A stretch of DNA of 5,446 bases from Bacteriovorax sp. (GCA_030654205.1 JAURXW010000255.1:1-5446); one strand, 5' to 3'. Positions 1 to 5,446 are shown, counted from the first letter of the stretch. Translations and numbers: made by a program. The notes: generated by a model from the letters alone, not told the origin.

Positions 1-2
1 AG

Positions 3-110
3 GTGGTCACAAGAGAGGATTGAAAAGATTACGACCCAATATAGGCCGATGAGAAAAACATTGGTTTGGAATTTTGTGACTGAATCGTCACGAGGATGAT
101 TTTGAGGAGC
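3..110 (-). other. Out-of-frame continuation of the ICMT-like gene
   Basis: A second minus-strand frame is open from a TAA at 111-113 down to the left window edge. It encodes a strongly hydrophobic run (NVFLIGLYWVVIFSIL) after FQT. This resembles the final membrane helix that ICMT-type proteins carry about 20 residues after HPNY. Joining it to the main frame needs a -1 shift, that is one base missing, somewhere around positions 65-95. I infer that this is the true 3' part of the methyltransferase, which would then extend beyond the window. Confidence 0.5.
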
Positions 111-511
111 TTACTGACGGATTTCCGATAATTTGGATGCCTTATATAGGCATATGGACCACTCTCAATTATGGGATGTGCTTTCATCTGATATATGTCA
201 ACAGACCAGTTTGATCCTAATGTATAAATGGCATACCAACGTAGTGCCTGGGCCAGAATGAGTACACTAACACAAAAATAAAACCAAAACCCCGTAAGCA
301 TCTTTCCACTAATATAAGTTTCGGCTAATAATGAAACAAACCAAAGCGTATGAAAAATTCTCATCTGTAATGCTTCTTTCGGAAATTTTATTTTGGCAGC
401 ATACTTACTAATCATGATTTTTTTATTAAACTGATTGACTGATAATTCAATTAAACGCTCAATCACAAACATAAAAATAATCGAGTAATTGACAAGCTTT
501 GCGATTAACAT
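29..511 (-). CDS. ICMT-like membrane methyltransferase, 3' end frameshifted
   Basis: Probable membrane S-adenosylmethionine-dependent methyltransferase of the isoprenylcysteine carboxyl methyltransferase type (160 codons as read). Hydrophobic segments lie near residues 6-20, 51-66 and 72-92. The family signature SGPYAYIRHPNY is at residues 117-128, preceded by the typical LRWYAIYTLGSNWS stretch at 90-103. In bacteria such proteins next to type III polyketide synthases (BpsB/YpbQ, SrsB) O-methylate alkylpyrones or alkylresorcinols, so that role is inferred here. The ATG at 509-511 overlaps the end of the upstream synthase gene by 7 bases. A GGTGAG ribosome site (515-520) sits only 3 bases before it, which suggests translational coupling. 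After HPNY this frame gives a polar, non-family tail and stops at 29-31, whereas another frame encodes the expected last hydrophobic segment. The gene is therefore probably frameshifted by a real mutation or a sequence error. Family assignment is firm; the end is not. Confidence 0.8.
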   Translation of the reverse strand: MLIAKLVNYSIIFMFVIERLIELSVNQFNKKIMISKYAAKIKFPKEALQMRIFHTLWFVSLLAETYISGKMLTGFWFYFCVSVLILAQALRWYAIYTLGSNWSVDIYQMKAHPIIESGPYAYIRHPNYRKSVSKLLKIILVTIQSQNSKPMFFSSAYIGS

Positions 512-1560
512 TTTCTCACCAAGTTGAGCTCTAAGCTAAATGCAGGCCCCATTGCCATCATTATTCCAAGTGAATTAAGTGCTATATTAGTAGTTCGAAT
601 TGTTTGCTCTAAAACATTAATCACAGAAGTCGCAGAAGTATTTCCATAATTTGATAAACTTTCCCAACTTAGTGAAAGTTTTTCTCTATTAAATCCCATC
701 GTTTCACATAAGGCCTCTAAAACTTTTGGGCCTCCTGGATGAGCAATGTAATAACTAATTCTCTCTCTCGTTATTTTATTTTTACTTAAGAAATCATCTA
801 TGTTTCTCCCTACATGTTCTTTAACTAAGGAAGGTATATCGCTTGAAAGATTAATTTGAAAACCATCTTTAACAATATCCCATCCCATTAGACGTTCGGT
901 ATTTGGATAGAACGTACTGCCCGTAGCTAATATTTCAAAACTAGCATGCTTGACCATCGGGTGATCTTTACCAACCAATAAAACAGCGCCTGAACCATCA
1001 CCAAAAAGCGAAGTACCAATAATATTTGCCACTCTTTTATCTTCAACTTGAAACGTTAACGAACATAACTCCGTCAACATTAGGATTGCAGCACTTGAAG
1101 GGTGCCCTACTAGATAATCATTAACTCGATTTATACCTGCGACTCCAGCTAAGCATCCAAGTCCAAACAGAGGAAGTCTTTTTGTGTCTGGAGAAAAGGG
1201 GAAATGATTCATGATCAATGCTTCAAGACTAGGTACTGCCAATCCGGTTGTCGTCGCACTCGCTATTAACCCTATATCTGCGATATCAATTTTTGTTTCT
1301 GCAAAAATTTTTGTTATATTTTCTTTTTGCAAGCGAAGAGCTTCATCTTTCCAGATTTTGTTTCTGTTTCCCATATCCCCAAGATCTTGATAACGCTCGA
1401 GCGGTAAAGTGAAATGTCTTTTTTGAACTGTAGTGCTGTCCATGAATTGATCTATAAATGCAGCTTGCTCTGGCCATCCTTTTTTCAGAAATTTCTTAAT
1501 TTCATCTTGCGAGATGATAGATTGTGGGTACGACGTGACAGCGTGAATTATGAAAGCCAT
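505..1560 (-). CDS. Type III polyketide synthase (alkylpyrone/alkylresorcinol synthase-like)
   Basis: Chalcone/stilbene synthase superfamily enzyme of 351 residues, a normal length. Such enzymes extend an acyl-CoA starter with malonyl-CoA and cyclise the chain; bacterial relatives with long-chain starters make alkylpyrones or alkylresorcinols. The catalytic triad is visible: Cys136 in FGLGCLAG, His274 in YIAHPGGP and Asn307 in NYGNTSAT. The spacings (138 and 33 residues) match plant chalcone synthase (C164, H303, N336) almost exactly. The segment ELCSLTFQ (164-171) and FGDGSGAVLL (186-195) are also typical. The C-terminal GFGPG loop is altered to AMGPA (336-340). The ATG at 1558-1560 has a good ribosome site, AGAGGTG (1566-1572), 5 bases upstream. 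The downstream ICMT-like gene overlaps the stop codon, so the two form an operon, as in Bacillus bpsAB. A long-chain starter and pyrone product are inferred from this context. The class is near certain; substrate and product are not. Confidence 0.95.
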   Translation of the reverse strand: MAFIIHAVTSYPQSIISQDEIKKFLKKGWPEQAAFIDQFMDSTTVQKRHFTLPLERYQDLGDMGNRNKIWKDEALRLQKENITKIFAETKIDIADIGLIASATTTGLAVPSLEALIMNHFPFSPDTKRLPLFGLGCLAGVAGINRVNDYLVGHPSSAAILMLTELCSLTFQVEDKRVANIIGTSLFGDGSGAVLLVGKDHPMVKHASFEILATGSTFYPNTERLMGWDIVKDGFQINLSSDIPSLVKEHVGRNIDDFLSKNKITRERISYYIAHPGGPKVLEALCETMGFNREKLSLSWESLSNYGNTSATSVINVLEQTIRTTNIALNSLGIMMAMGPAFSLELNLVRKC

Positions 1561-1565
1561 TTTTG

Positions 1566-1572
1566 CACCTCT
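1566..1572 (-). promoter_or_regulatory. Ribosome binding site of the type III PKS
   Basis: AGAGGTG on the minus strand lies 5 bases before the ATG at 1558-1560. It fixes that ATG as the start of the polyketide synthase and is the clearest Shine-Dalgarno site in the window. Confidence 0.75.
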
Positions 1573-1642
1573 TTGAAATAAATCTTTCTAAAGACTACTT
1601 GAAAAAAGAAAAAAACATAAATTCAAAAAAACGAACAATCAT

Positions 1643-1679
1643 ATAATACACGGGCGTATCGTTTATTTTTCGTATAAAC
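1643..1679 (-). promoter_or_regulatory. Putative promoter/operator upstream of the PKS gene
   Basis: On the minus strand a TATTAT -10-like hexamer (1643-1648) lies about 80 bases before the synthase start. The matching -35 position (1666-1671, GAAAAA) is poor, so an activator or another sigma factor may be needed. Overlapping the -35 area is an inverted repeat, GTTTAT-N7-ATAAAC (1661-1679), plus two copies of CGTAT 16 bases apart (1655-1659 and 1671-1675). These could be a regulator site, but AT-rich DNA yields such repeats by chance. Confidence 0.3.
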
Positions 1680-1719
1680 AAAAATGAGGATTAAAAATTT
1701 AATGAATTAAATAGACATG

Positions 1720-1736
1720 GCAGTATTCATACCTGC
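1720..1736 (-). other. Small hairpin downstream of tRNA-Ala
   Basis: GCAG(g)TA-tgaa-TACTGC on the minus strand folds into a 6 bp stem with one bulged base and a 4-base loop. It sits in the tRNA trailer, 18 bases after the CCA. No T run follows directly, so it is not a standard intrinsic terminator. It may help end or process the tRNA transcript. Confidence 0.3.
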
Positions 1737-1753
1737 GGTTCGACTAGAAAAAA

Positions 1754-1829
1754 TGGTGGACCCTTGCGGGATCGAACCGCACACCTCAACACTGCCAGCG
1801 TTGCGCTCTACCAACTGAGCTAAGAGCCC
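1754..1829 (-). tRNA. tRNA-Ala (GGC)
   Basis: A complete 76-base tRNA with its CCA end encoded (1754-1756). The acceptor stem GGGCTCT pairs with AGGGTCC and includes the G3-U70 wobble pair that is the alanine identity element. The D arm is GCTC-AGTTGGTA-GAGC. The anticodon stem CAACG/TGTTG carries loop CTGGCAG with anticodon GGC at its centre (reads GCC, Ala). The variable loop has 5 bases, and the T arm is TGCGG-TTCGATC-CCGCA. All stems pair, so the gene looks functional. It stands alone, 193 bases upstream of the polyketide synthase on the same strand. Confidence 0.97.
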
Positions 1830-1846
1830 ACATAAACTTAGATGAT

Positions 1847-1875
1847 AATGTAAAAAAAAAAAGAAACTCTTTCAA
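1847..1875 (-). promoter_or_regulatory. Likely promoter of tRNA-Ala
   Basis: On the minus strand TTGAAA (1870-1875, 5 of 6 to the -35 consensus) is followed after 17 bases by TACATT (1847-1852, 4 of 6 to the -10 consensus). Transcription would begin about 10 bases before the mature tRNA. The spacer holds a run of 11 A:T pairs (1852-1862). An alternative -10, TATCAT (1842-1847), matches better but has no -35 at a proper distance. Confidence 0.4.
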
Positions 1876-2025
1876 GCTTTTTATATAAATAATTGGCGCT
1901 CTAATAAATATCTTATTTGGAATGCAGCTTTTCCGTGCTAAATCAGTAAGTTAGAGTGGTTTTAATTATCCGAGTGTAAAGCATTACTTTCTGGAGTTAG
2001 ATATTATTTATGATTCGTAGCTTAA
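1876..2025. other. Intergenic region between tRNA-Ala and the DUF2252 gene
   Basis: About 150 AT-rich bases separate the divergent tRNA-Ala promoter and the DUF2252 gene. I see no convincing sigma-70 promoter for the plus strand. A GGAG at 1993-1996 looks like a Shine-Dalgarno but lies 30 bases before the GTG at 2026. It lies 13 bases before an out-of-frame ATG at 2010, which opens only a 36-codon frame overlapping the start of the DUF2252 gene. The promoter for the DUF2252 gene must be here or further left but cannot be placed by eye. Confidence 0.4.
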
Positions 2026-3258
2026 GTGCCGAAAAAAGAGGGTATGCGCTTTATAACCAATTTTACAATTTTATTTTCTGCCGTATTTTTTTCATCAAAC
2101 TTGAACTTCCAAAACTATAATTTGCAATATTCCAAAAGGGCCCCAGCTTCTGAGCAGTCATGCCAACAAATAATCACTGCATTTTATCCAAATCAAACTG
2201 AGAAATTTTTGGAAAAAAGAATTGAACTCAACTTAGATGCACATTCATTTTATCGAGCATTTGTTCCTTTGTTTTACAAAATATTTTCTGATAACTCTCA
2301 GGATTTAAAAAAACTCAAGGAACTTGAAAAGTTTATTTCAACAATTGCGGGAGACGCTCATTTTGAAAATTTTGGATTGATTATAGATGACCATGAACGA
2401 ATTCATTTCAATATTAATGATTTTGATGATTCGACGGAAGGCTTTTTGTATTTTGATGTCTTTAGAAATTATATTTCCAGTGATTTTCTTACTAATAAAA
2501 TGAATTGGGAAGATTATCGAAATGCTTATTTATCAGGGATCAGAGGCGAAAATAAAGAATATTCGAAAGTTTTACAAAAAAAAATAGATACTGCCCTTAT
2601 TCAACGTGACTCTATTCTCAAAACTTTCTTATCAAAAGAAGCCCCTTTTAAATTTATTAAATTTAAAAAACCAAACCGAGAAATAACACAAAATGAGAGT
2701 CGGATACTTAAAGATTCACTTTTAAAGAAATTTCCTCAAATTGAAATCTTAGATAAATATGTAAGAATAAAAGATGATGGGGGAAGTGCTGGGATGATGC
2801 AATTTAATGTATTGGTAAGACTTAAACCAGAAACTGAAATTGTTTGGCTTAATCTAAAAGAGTTGGAGACCAGCTCTTTAGATAAAGTTTTTAATTCAAC
2901 AAGCGCCATCAAGCCTGCTTCTCGAATAAAAACTGTCCGAATTAATATGTACGGAAACGAATTTAATGAATCAATTGATACTGTCATAATGTTTGAAAAA
3001 ACTTTTTCTTTGAAATCAGTTGATCAGTTTCTGCTTGGGATATTGGCGACTGATTTTAGTAAAGATGAATTAAACAAGTTAGTGCTTGATGAAGCTTTCG
3101 CACTCGGGAAAATGCATTCTACATCTCTTGCTGCTAAGTCACTATCTACAATGTCGTATTCCAAAGCATGGGAGAAGATTGCGGTTGATGACTTAAAAAA
3201 AATATCAGACAAAGTGAAAGATCAAATTAAAGAGCTTTATAAAAAATCAAAAAATTAA
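2026..3258 (+). CDS. DUF2252 family protein, probably exported
   Basis: A 410-residue protein of the DUF2252 family, whose function is not established. Family motifs appear in order: FYRAFVPLFY (75-84), GDAHFENFG (109-117), INDFDD (130-135), a glycine-rich DDGGSAG (250-256) followed by WLNLKE (274-279), and EAFALGKMHSTS (356-367) near the C-terminus. GDAHxxN plus NDFD resembles the catalytic loop and metal-binding motif of aminoglycoside-phosphotransferase-like kinases, so phosphotransfer is a fair but unproven guess. The N-terminus after Met7 (MRFITNFTILFSAVFFSS) is positive then hydrophobic, like a signal peptide, suggesting export or membrane anchoring. No lipobox cysteine is visible. The start is uncertain: GTG at 2026 has no ribosome site, and ATG at 2044 has AGAGGG only 1-3 bases upstream. 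The ATG gives the cleaner signal peptide (404 residues). The gene looks more AT-rich than its right-hand neighbour. It is a single-gene unit ending at the shared hairpin. Confidence 0.88.
   Translation: MPKKEGMRFITNFTILFSAVFFSSNLNFQNYNLQYSKRAPASEQSCQQIITAFYPNQTEKFLEKRIELNLDAHSFYRAFVPLFYKIFSDNSQDLKKLKELEKFISTIAGDAHFENFGLIIDDHERIHFNINDFDDSTEGFLYFDVFRNYISSDFLTNKMNWEDYRNAYLSGIRGENKEYSKVLQKKIDTALIQRDSILKTFLSKEAPFKFIKFKKPNREITQNESRILKDSLLKKFPQIEILDKYVRIKDDGGSAGMMQFNVLVRLKPETEIVWLNLKELETSSLDKVFNSTSAIKPASRIKTVRINMYGNEFNESIDTVIMFEKTFSLKSVDQFLLGILATDFSKDELNKLVLDEAFALGKMHSTSLAAKSLSTMSYSKAWEKIAVDDLKKISDKVKDQIKELYKKSKN
2044..2097 (+). other. Signal-peptide-like N-terminus of the DUF2252 protein
   Basis: Starting from the ATG at 2044, the first 18 residues have Arg at position 2 and then a mostly hydrophobic stretch ending FSAVFFSS, followed by polar residues. 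This is what a Sec signal peptide or an N-terminal anchor looks like. No cleavage site is obvious by eye and there is no lipobox. Confidence 0.5.
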
Positions 3259-3266
3259 AATAAACA

Positions 3267-3315
3267 CTGGGCCCTGGCAGTTATCTCAAAAGCTTTGGGC
3301 CCAGGTGATTTTTTT
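3267..3315. terminator. Bidirectional intrinsic terminator between convergent genes
   Basis: CTGGGCCC (3267-3274) and GGGCCCAG (3297-3304) form a perfect 8 bp GC-rich stem, extendable by CA/TG past one bulged base, around a long 22-base loop. On the plus strand it is followed by seven T (3309-3315). On the minus strand the flank reads GTGTTTATTTTAATTTTTTG, also U-rich. It lies 8 bases after the DUF2252 stop, and its T run overlaps the stop codon of the minus-strand fusion gene (3314-3316). It can serve both convergent genes. Confidence 0.75.
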
Positions 3316-5446
3316 ATTGTCCATTAGGCCATGTTTCTGGGAATTCCTCTAAACCAAAAGTTGTCGAGATAGATTTTAAGGCATTTGTTTGATCAACAAA
3401 AATCATACCGTCATATCTTTTGGCCATCTGAGTAGGAACATAATTTCCGTGAGATTCGTGTGCAGGATCATACACTACTCCAATCGCTCTATGTCCAAGG
3501 GTTCGATAAAGAGCACTATGTTTATCGAGGTCACTAAATAAAGTTAAGAATTGATTGGTTTTCATATTGAGGGATGCTTGATGAAAATAATCTTCGTAAG
3601 TTCCACTGGGGGCCTTTGGGACAGTCATACTTTTTTCAACACCATTCCAAGCGCTCCCCGCAGTAACATGACCTTGATAGGTTCCGAAGCCCAATAAGAA
3701 TACATTTTCTATACCAAAGCGCTCACGCGCTAAACCGCCTAAGTTAATATAGCCATTATTAAGCATATCCGTCGCATGATAATCACCAATATGTGTATTA
3801 TGTGCCCAGACTATTGCTTTGGCATCCGGTCCATGAAATTTTAATAAATTTTCTAGTGTATCCATCATATGCGTATCACGGACATTCCAAGATTCGGCCC
3901 CACCTGCCATCATAGCGCGGTAATATTTTTCTGCATTTGTAATAACTCGAGCATTTTGTTTAGCATCGAATAATTGCTCTTTTGATAAGCTGGTGTCTTG
4001 AAGTCTAACTCGTAAAAGGGCCAGTAAATTACCTACAACTTCTGCCTGACAGCCTTTAGGAAATTTCAGAAGTGATTTTGCATAAGCAATTTCATCGAAA
4101 TTATAAGATTCAAAACATTTATAACTTTCCAACATTTTAGATCCAATATTGGGATCAACATGTTCAATGTGTTTTTTTATTTCCTCAAGAGATTCAAAAA
4201 GTGAATAAACATCCAATCCGTAAAACGCTCCTTTTTGCATTTTTTTCATCCAGTTTATCAAAGGTGGAATTTCTTCGTTTGACCACATCCAGGTTGGCCA
4301 TCTATGGAATTGCTTTTTAACAAATTCTTTAGGGTCATGAGATTCAGTGTTTTGAATATAATCATTGAGCTTATAGCAATCCGGCCAATCTCCTTCAACT
4401 GCTATAAAGTTATAGCCGTAGTTTTGCATTAATTTTTTTGAAATTTCTCGTCTTAAACTATAAAACTCTTTTGTTCCATGTGTAGCTTCGCCAAGCATAA
4501 TAATTTTATTTTTACTAATTTGTTTAATCCAAGAATCGAGCTCAGCAACATTATTAAAAGGAAGCGAATTTTCTTCAATCTCTTCAAGAATGCTTTCTTT
4601 GACTTCAGTTCCCGTGCCTAGATGTAATGAAATACTATTGCTAAACCAACTTACTGCATACTCTACGACTTGTTCAAGTGTACCTGGTTCCTCAAAAATA
4701 TGACCGGCCTTAGGAATTAAAATCATTTTCCCATTTTTTAATTTGTTAAGTGCCAATTGATTGAGCTCAATGACTTGCTCATCTTTACTTCCAACTAGAA
4801 GTAGAGTTGGAGCATATACTTTTGGAAGTGCATCCAATGCTAAATCGGGTCTTCCTCCACGACTTACTATTGCAAAAATATCCAGGCGCTCAAATGCCGC
4901 CCCTAGTGCTGCAGCAGCACCCGTACTTGCGCCAAAATATCCTATCGGTAACTTTGGGCAATTTCGTTTTGCCCATTCTGTAGCTACCAACAAGCGCTTC
5001 GTCATAAGTTCAATATCAAATACATTTTTACGATCGAGGGCTTCACTGACAGTTAAAAGATCAAATAACAAAGTGGAAAAACCTGCATTATTTAGGGCCT
5101 TAGCTACAAATAAATTTCTCGGGCTTTTGTGTGAGCTTCCTCCTCCATGAGCAAAAAGAATTATTCCCTGAGGCTTGTCAGGAGTGGATAACATCCCTTG
5201 CAAAATAGAGCTACCGTCTTCAATCCACACATCTTTTGAAATTTCTTGTGGAGAAGGAGTTTGCTTTTGTAAAATATGCACAACTTCCTCGTCACTTACC
5301 TGGGGAAAATCTTTGTACCACATGCCTACGGCCCAAAAATCATCAGGGATAAGTAATGAAATAAATTCATCGACTGATTTTTTAACTTCTTCTGCTGCCT
5401 CTTTTGAAGATACTGGCACTGCGACTATAATTTTTTTAATTTTTTG
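3314..5446 (-). CDS. Phosphoribosyltransferase / dienelactone hydrolase-like / erythromycin esterase-like fusion (5' partial)
   Basis: The 3' part of a multidomain enzyme. A GTG at 5417-5419 opens a 701-residue frame, but the nine codons before it are open to the window edge and read KKIIVAVPVSS across it. I therefore consider that GTG internal and the gene truncated by the window. Residues are numbered from that GTG. Residues 1-50 (with DDFWAVGMWYKDFPQVSDEEV, 26-46) match the C-terminal end of COG1926-type phosphoribosyltransferases. Residues about 60-262 are an alpha/beta hydrolase of dienelactone hydrolase type: FAHGGGSSHKSPRN (89-102), nucleophile Ser165 in GASTG, Asp213 in GSKDE, His240 in AGHIFEEPG. 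Residues about 290-700 are an erythromycin-esterase domain: GEATHG with Glu311/His314, EGDWPD (342-347), and WAHNTHIG with His540/His543, matching the EreB catalytic residues E43, H46, H285, H288 as I recall them. All visible catalytic residues are intact. Macrolide hydrolysis is not implied, because most family members have unknown substrates. The gene is convergent with the DUF2252 gene and ends at the shared hairpin. No transmembrane segment is evident, so it is probably cytoplasmic. Confidence 0.92.
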   Translation of the reverse strand, partial: QKIKKIIVAVPVSSKEAAEEVKKSVDEFISLLIPDDFWAVGMWYKDFPQVSDEEVVHILQKQTPSPQEISKDVWIEDGSSILQGMLSTPDKPQGIILFAHGGGSSHKSPRNLFVAKALNNAGFSTLLFDLLTVSEALDRKNVFDIELMTKRLLVATEWAKRNCPKLPIGYFGASTGAAAALGAAFERLDIFAIVSRGGRPDLALDALPKVYAPTLLLVGSKDEQVIELNQLALNKLKNGKMILIPKAGHIFEEPGTLEQVVEYAVSWFSNSISLHLGTGTEVKESILEEIEENSLPFNNVAELDSWIKQISKNKIIMLGEATHGTKEFYSLRREISKKLMQNYGYNFIAVEGDWPDCYKLNDYIQNTESHDPKEFVKKQFHRWPTWMWSNEEIPPLINWMKKMQKGAFYGLDVYSLFESLEEIKKHIEHVDPNIGSKMLESYKCFESYNFDEIAYAKSLLKFPKGCQAEVVGNLLALLRVRLQDTSLSKEQLFDAKQNARVITNAEKYYRAMMAGGAESWNVRDTHMMDTLENLLKFHGPDAKAIVWAHNTHIGDYHATDMLNNGYINLGGLARERFGIENVFLLGFGTYQGHVTAGSAWNGVEKSMTVPKAPSGTYEDYFHQASLNMKTNQFLTLFSDLDKHSALYRTLGHRAIGVVYDPAHESHGNYVPTQMAKRYDGMIFVDQTNALKSISTTFGLEEFPETWPNGQ

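Noticed and set aside
1583..1594. TCTTT-CT-AAAGA inverted repeat in the leader of the polyketide synthase gene
   Set aside because: A 5 bp AT-rich repeat with a 2-base gap cannot form a stable hairpin and is expected by chance here.
1754..1829. tRNA-Ala as an integration site of a mobile element
   Set aside because: No integrase gene and no direct repeat of the tRNA 3' end is visible in the window; the only repeat is inverted and lies in the trailer.
2736..2987. Minus-strand 83-codon frame inside the DUF2252 gene
   Set aside because: It is opposite a frame with clear DUF2252 motifs, has no recognisable domain, and is best explained as a shadow of the real gene.
3024..3212. Minus-strand 62-codon frame inside the DUF2252 gene
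   Set aside because: Short, antisense to conserved coding sequence, with no family motif seen.
4761..5150. Plus-strand 129-codon frame opposite the hydrolase domain
   Set aside because: It lies antisense to the alpha/beta hydrolase domain with its intact GASTG motif. The Ser/Arg/Ala-rich translation is typical of an antisense shadow.
3314..5446. Macrolide-resistance gene (ereA/ereB)
   Set aside because: The C-terminal domain is of the erythromycin-esterase family, but the fused architecture differs from stand-alone Ere enzymes, and no mobile or resistance context is present.
1..5446. CRISPR array, insertion sequence or phage genes
   Set aside because: No regularly spaced repeats, transposase or phage motifs, or long terminal inverted repeats were seen.

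Overview
This 5.4 kb window is AT-rich, gene-dense bacterial DNA. The tRNA encodes its own CCA end, genes overlap by a few bases, and Shine-Dalgarno sites are present. The gene set (type III polyketide synthase with an ICMT-like methyltransferase, a probably exported DUF2252 protein, and a phosphoribosyltransferase/hydrolase/erythromycin-esterase fusion) suggests an AT-rich Gram-negative bacterium. A Bdellovibrio/Bacteriovorax-type or Legionella-type genome is possible, but nothing here fixes the taxon.

Layout, left to right. (1) Positions 1-1560, minus strand: a two-gene lipid/polyketide unit. A type III polyketide synthase (505-1560) with an intact Cys-His-Asn triad overlaps by 7 bases a membrane methyltransferase of the isoprenylcysteine carboxyl methyltransferase type (29-511). 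This pairing resembles Bacillus bpsA/bpsB and Streptomyces srsA/srsB, where long-chain alkylpyrones or alkylresorcinols are made and then O-methylated. The methyltransferase frame breaks just after its signature motif and appears to continue in another frame to the window edge. (2) Positions 1561-2025: intergenic DNA with a tRNA-Ala(GGC) gene on the minus strand (1754-1829), a likely promoter for it, and probable control sequence for the synthase. (3) Positions 2026-3258, plus strand: a DUF2252 protein with a signal-peptide-like N-terminus. (4) Positions 3267-3315: a hairpin with U-rich flanks on both sides, serving as a terminator between two convergent genes. (5) Positions 3314-5446, minus strand: the 3' part of a large fusion gene. 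It has the tail of a phosphoribosyltransferase domain, a complete dienelactone-hydrolase-like alpha/beta hydrolase, and a complete erythromycin-esterase-like domain. Its frame is open to the right edge, so the true start lies outside the window.

The synthase and methyltransferase probably act in one pathway producing a methylated membrane lipid. The DUF2252 gene and the fusion gene are each transcribed separately, and nothing ties them functionally to the lipid unit. The observations most worth following are the three-domain fusion, the kinase-like but reordered motifs of the DUF2252 protein, the broken methyltransferase frame, and a tRNA trailer that is perfectly complementary to the tRNA's own T arm.
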